A stretch of DNA of 64,000 nt, taken from assembly GCA_035494735.1 (NCBI GenBank), contig DATJGS010000010.1, positions 124,001-188,000 on the forward strand, in the 5' to 3' direction. This DNA comes from DATJGS01 sp035494735 (GTDB lineage: Bacteria > Eisenbacteria > RBG-16-71-46). Below, one piece after another: positions 62,024 through 64,000 of this stretch (within the stretch, counting starts at the first letter, position 1; the number at the start of each line of letters is the position of its first letter). A program made the translations under genes and the position numbers. The notes beneath the pieces are model-generated. The model saw only the letters and a list, made by a program, of their open reading frames with translations. It made no database searches and had not been told where the DNA came from.

Positions 62024-62113
62024 GAGACCGTCGAGGAGGCGGCGCGGGGTCGCCGGCCGGTGGGACTCGAGAGGCCCACGGCCCGCGCGTCCGCGCCCGC
62101 CCTCCTCCCGACC

Positions 62114-62746
62114 CTAGGCCTGGCCCTGCAGGCGGAACGCGAGCGCGGCGAGCGCCCCGCCGAGGAACGGACCGACCAGGTACAGCCAGGCGTGCTGCAT
62201 GGACCCGCCGCCCATCAGCGCCTGGGCCACCATCGGGCCGACGCCGACCGCCGGATTGAACGCGCCGCCCGAGATGCCGCCGACCGCGAACGCGCCGGCG
62301 GCCACCGTGAAGCCGATGGCCAGCCCGTAATACGAGTTCCCCTCGGTGGCCTTGGCCGTCGCCACGTGCAGGACGACGAGCGCGAGCGCGAACGTGTACA
62401 GCACTTCGATCGCGAGCGCCGGGAGACCGGCCGCCGCGGGAGACGGCGCGGGCGCGAACGTCTTGCCGGTCACGGCGTGCACGACCCAGGCCGCGACGAG
62501 CGCCGCGGCGAACTGGGCGACGAGGTAGGGCACGAAGTCCTTGACCGCGAGCTTGCCGCGCAGCATCACGGCCAGCGACACGGCCGGGTTGTAGTGCGCG
62601 CCCGACACGTGCCCGCCCATGTACACCATCACCATGAGCGTGGCGCCGATCGCCAGCCCGGCGAACGGCGTCCCGCTGACGATCGAGAAGCCGACGCTGG
62701 CGACGAGGAAGAACGTCCCGATGAACTCCGTGAGATAGCGATTCAT
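62114..62746 (-). CDS. Aquaporin (MIP family)
   Basis: 210 residues. Two NPA boxes are present, HYNPAVS (56-62) and AFNPAVG (about 165-171), with the usual six helices and two half-helices. Residues after the second NPA are VG, so the usual selectivity Arg is absent, and the pore may pass water or small neutral solutes differently from AqpZ. It is a single gene. Confidence 0.92.
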   Translation of the reverse strand: MNRYLTEFIGTFFLVASVGFSIVSGTPFAGLAIGATLMVMVYMGGHVSGAHYNPAVSLAVMLRGKLAVKDFVPYLVAQFAAALVAAWVVHAVTGKTFAPAPSPAAAGLPALAIEVLYTFALALVVLHVATAKATEGNSYYGLAIGFTVAAGAFAVGGISGGAFNPAVGVGPMVAQALMGGGSMQHAWLYLVGPFLGGALAALAFRLQGQA

Positions 62747-62783
62747 GCGTGCGCCCTCCCGTGGCGCCGTGACGCGAGAGCGG

Positions 62784-63368
62784 TCACTTCTTGTCGGCGG
62801 CCGCGGCCTGGCGCGCCGCTGTCCACGGCGGCACGACGCCGTTCATGCGCGCGTACGCGATCGACTGGCCGAGGTGCTCGTGCGCGTGGGTGACCACGAT
62901 CATCATCGCGTCGCGCTCGGTGCCGTCCTTGCCGAAGATCTTCACGGTCTTCGTGAGATCGCCGTCTGGGGCGTCCGCGATCGACTTCTTGGCGTGCGCG
63001 AACGACGTCTTCAGCGCGTCGATGATCTTCGCCTTCTCCGTGACCGAGGCCTCGTACGTCTTGAGGTCGATGCCCGCGGGCGGCGCGACGCCGTACAGCG
63101 TGGGCAGGAAATAGTTCGCGCCGGCGACGTGCATGTAGACCTCGCCGACGGAGCGCACGCCCTTGCCCGGACGCCACGCGTACTTCTTGTCCGGAACCGC
63201 GTCCGCGAGCTGCAGCAGCTCGTTCTCGGCGGCGTCGATCTGCTGGATCATCGCGGCGCGCTCGCCCGAGATCGGCGCGGCGTCGTCGGCCGAGCCGCGC
63301 TTGGGCGCGACGGCGAGTGCGATGAAGAGAAGAAAGGACGTCACGGTGATCCGTTGCAACGTGCGCAT
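62784..63368 (-). CDS. DinB-family protein with signal peptide
   Basis: 194 residues. A signal peptide (about 1-27) is followed by a four-helix DinB-like bundle with metal-ligand histidines in YMHVAGANYFLP (about 79-90) and VTHAHEHLGQ (about 159-168). DinB-like proteins are metal-binding hydrolases or thiol transferases; the substrate is unknown. Export is unusual for the family and suggests a periplasmic role. Confidence 0.85.
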   Translation of the reverse strand: MRTLQRITVTSFLLFIALAVAPKRGSADDAAPISGERAAMIQQIDAAENELLQLADAVPDKKYAWRPGKGVRSVGEVYMHVAGANYFLPTLYGVAPPAGIDLKTYEASVTEKAKIIDALKTSFAHAKKSIADAPDGDLTKTVKIFGKDGTERDAMMIVVTHAHEHLGQSIAYARMNGVVPPWTAARQAAAADKK

Positions 63369-63635
63369 GGAGAGGCTCCGTTTGGAGGTTGGAGGCGGTG
63401 CGGCACGAACGTCGGCGCAGTGTAGCGACCGGCCCCGGCATGTCGAGGGGAAAGGCGGCGCGGGCCGCGCCGCGCCGGGCGCCCGTCGGCCCGCGCTCGG
63501 CGTGGCGCACGGGATGGGGCCGGATTCGCATTGGCGTTTTCGCGCCCGGCGCGGCTAACATCGCACGCACGTTTCGCCCGCCCATGGCGCGGCGGGCGTC
63601 CGCGACCGACCGGCCCGACCTCCACGGAGACCCAC

Positions 63636-64000
63636 ATGAAGGCCTCACTCGACGAACTCAAGCGCCGGCTGCTCGAGGTCAACGACCTGCAGATGGCGAC
63701 GGCGGTGCTGCGCTGGGACCAGACCACGTACATGCCGCCGGGCGGCGCCGAAGCGCGCGGCCGGCAGATGGCGACGCTGAGCCGCCTCGCCCACGAGAAG
63801 TTCACGGACCAGGAGATCGGCAAGCTCCTCGACCGGCTCGAACCCGAGACGGCGAAGCTGCCGTTCGATTCCGACGAGGCCGGCCTGGTGCGCGCGACGC
63901 GCCGCGAGTACGACCAGGCGGCGCGCGTGCCCGCCGCGTTCATCTCGGAGCTGAACGAGCACTGCGCGCACTCGTACCAGGTGTGGACCGAGGCGCGCCC
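63636..64000 (+). CDS. Carboxypeptidase Taq (M32), start only
   Basis: The frame from ATG 63636 runs off the right edge (121 codons). The visible part has the M32 N-terminal pattern: LKRRLLEVNDLQMATAVLRWDQTTYMPPGGAEARGRQMATLSRLAHEKF. The catalytic HEXXH lies beyond the window. M32 enzymes are zinc carboxypeptidases. A GGAG site precedes the ATG. Confidence 0.85.
   Translation, partial: MKASLDELKRRLLEVNDLQMATAVLRWDQTTYMPPGGAEARGRQMATLSRLAHEKFTDQEIGKLLDRLEPETAKLPFDSDEAGLVRATRREYDQAARVPAAFISELNEHCAHSYQVWTEAR

Overview
The window is high-GC bacterial DNA in two parts. Left of about 23.75 kb are accessory genes of mixed strand, many unrecognised, with less GC-saturated third codon positions. Right of it is a very GC-rich chromosomal backbone. 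The backbone's secreted proteins (two large subtilases ending in FlgD-like C-terminal sorting domains, beta-barrels, lipoproteins) indicate a diderm. The overall flavour (FlgD-like tails, NtrY/NtrX-type signalling) suits an FCB-related candidate phylum such as Eisenbacteria, but that placement is an inference from style and not from a marker gene.

Left accessory region (1-10.3 kb). It opens with the truncated start of a secreted protein. Next is a tight minus-strand operon: a Cys-rich secreted protein with a C-terminal sorting signal, a VKOR-DsbA fusion, an exosortase (Cys89/Arg130/His149) and a membrane accessory, the last three joined by 4-base start/stop overlaps. This looks like a self-contained one-substrate exosortase module with its own disulfide-forming enzyme. 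Small membrane and DNA-binding proteins follow, then a two-gene module (nucleoside-deoxyribosyltransferase-like protein plus an unrecognised, possibly HEPN-like partner) that resembles a defence system, and a SieB-like superinfection-exclusion protein.

Integrated element (10,327-23,754). A complete tRNA-Cys(GCA) at 10,305-10,379 and a partial copy at 23,702-23,754 form a 53-bp direct repeat around about 13.4 kb. Inside are an FRG-domain protein, a large protein with an RxxxxxH (HEPN-type) C-terminus, an HNH nuclease, a phage packaging set (ParB-methyltransferase, TerS, GpA-type TerL), a Prim-Pol/P4-type primase-helicase, an AlpA-type regulator, a zinc-ribbon/HTH protein and a large serine integrase whose reading frame runs through the right repeat into the host flank. 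No capsid, portal or tail gene is present, so it resembles a phage satellite or a stripped prophage. A pair of inverted 9-bp-period repeat arrays beside the primase gene is a candidate origin.

Backbone (23.76-64 kb). In order: a DUF2306-like membrane protein, an ADP-forming acyl-CoA synthetase, a methyltransferase-like protein with a signal peptide, a lipoprotein; an operon of periplasmic protein, NtrY-like kinase and NtrX-like sigma-54 activator; a PIG-L deacetylase; a YedZ/YedY-like cytochrome b plus molybdenum oxidoreductase pair; a 1,181-residue STAND/TPR regulator ending in a SARP-type DNA-binding and BTAD unit, overlapping subtilase 1, then an oligopeptide-binding protein and subtilase 2. 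Both subtilases are preceded by an identical heptamer pair (CTCAAGC-N4-CTCAAGC), the classic SARP operator layout, so the regulator and proteases probably form one regulon. Then come a PLP enzyme, a small lipoprotein, a Spy-like protein, a TetR-AcrA-AcrB type efflux operon with an operator palindrome, two beta-barrels, MsrA, a glyoxalase-fold dioxygenase, a cupredoxin/histidine-kinase pair, an aquaporin, a DinB protein and the start of an M32 carboxypeptidase.
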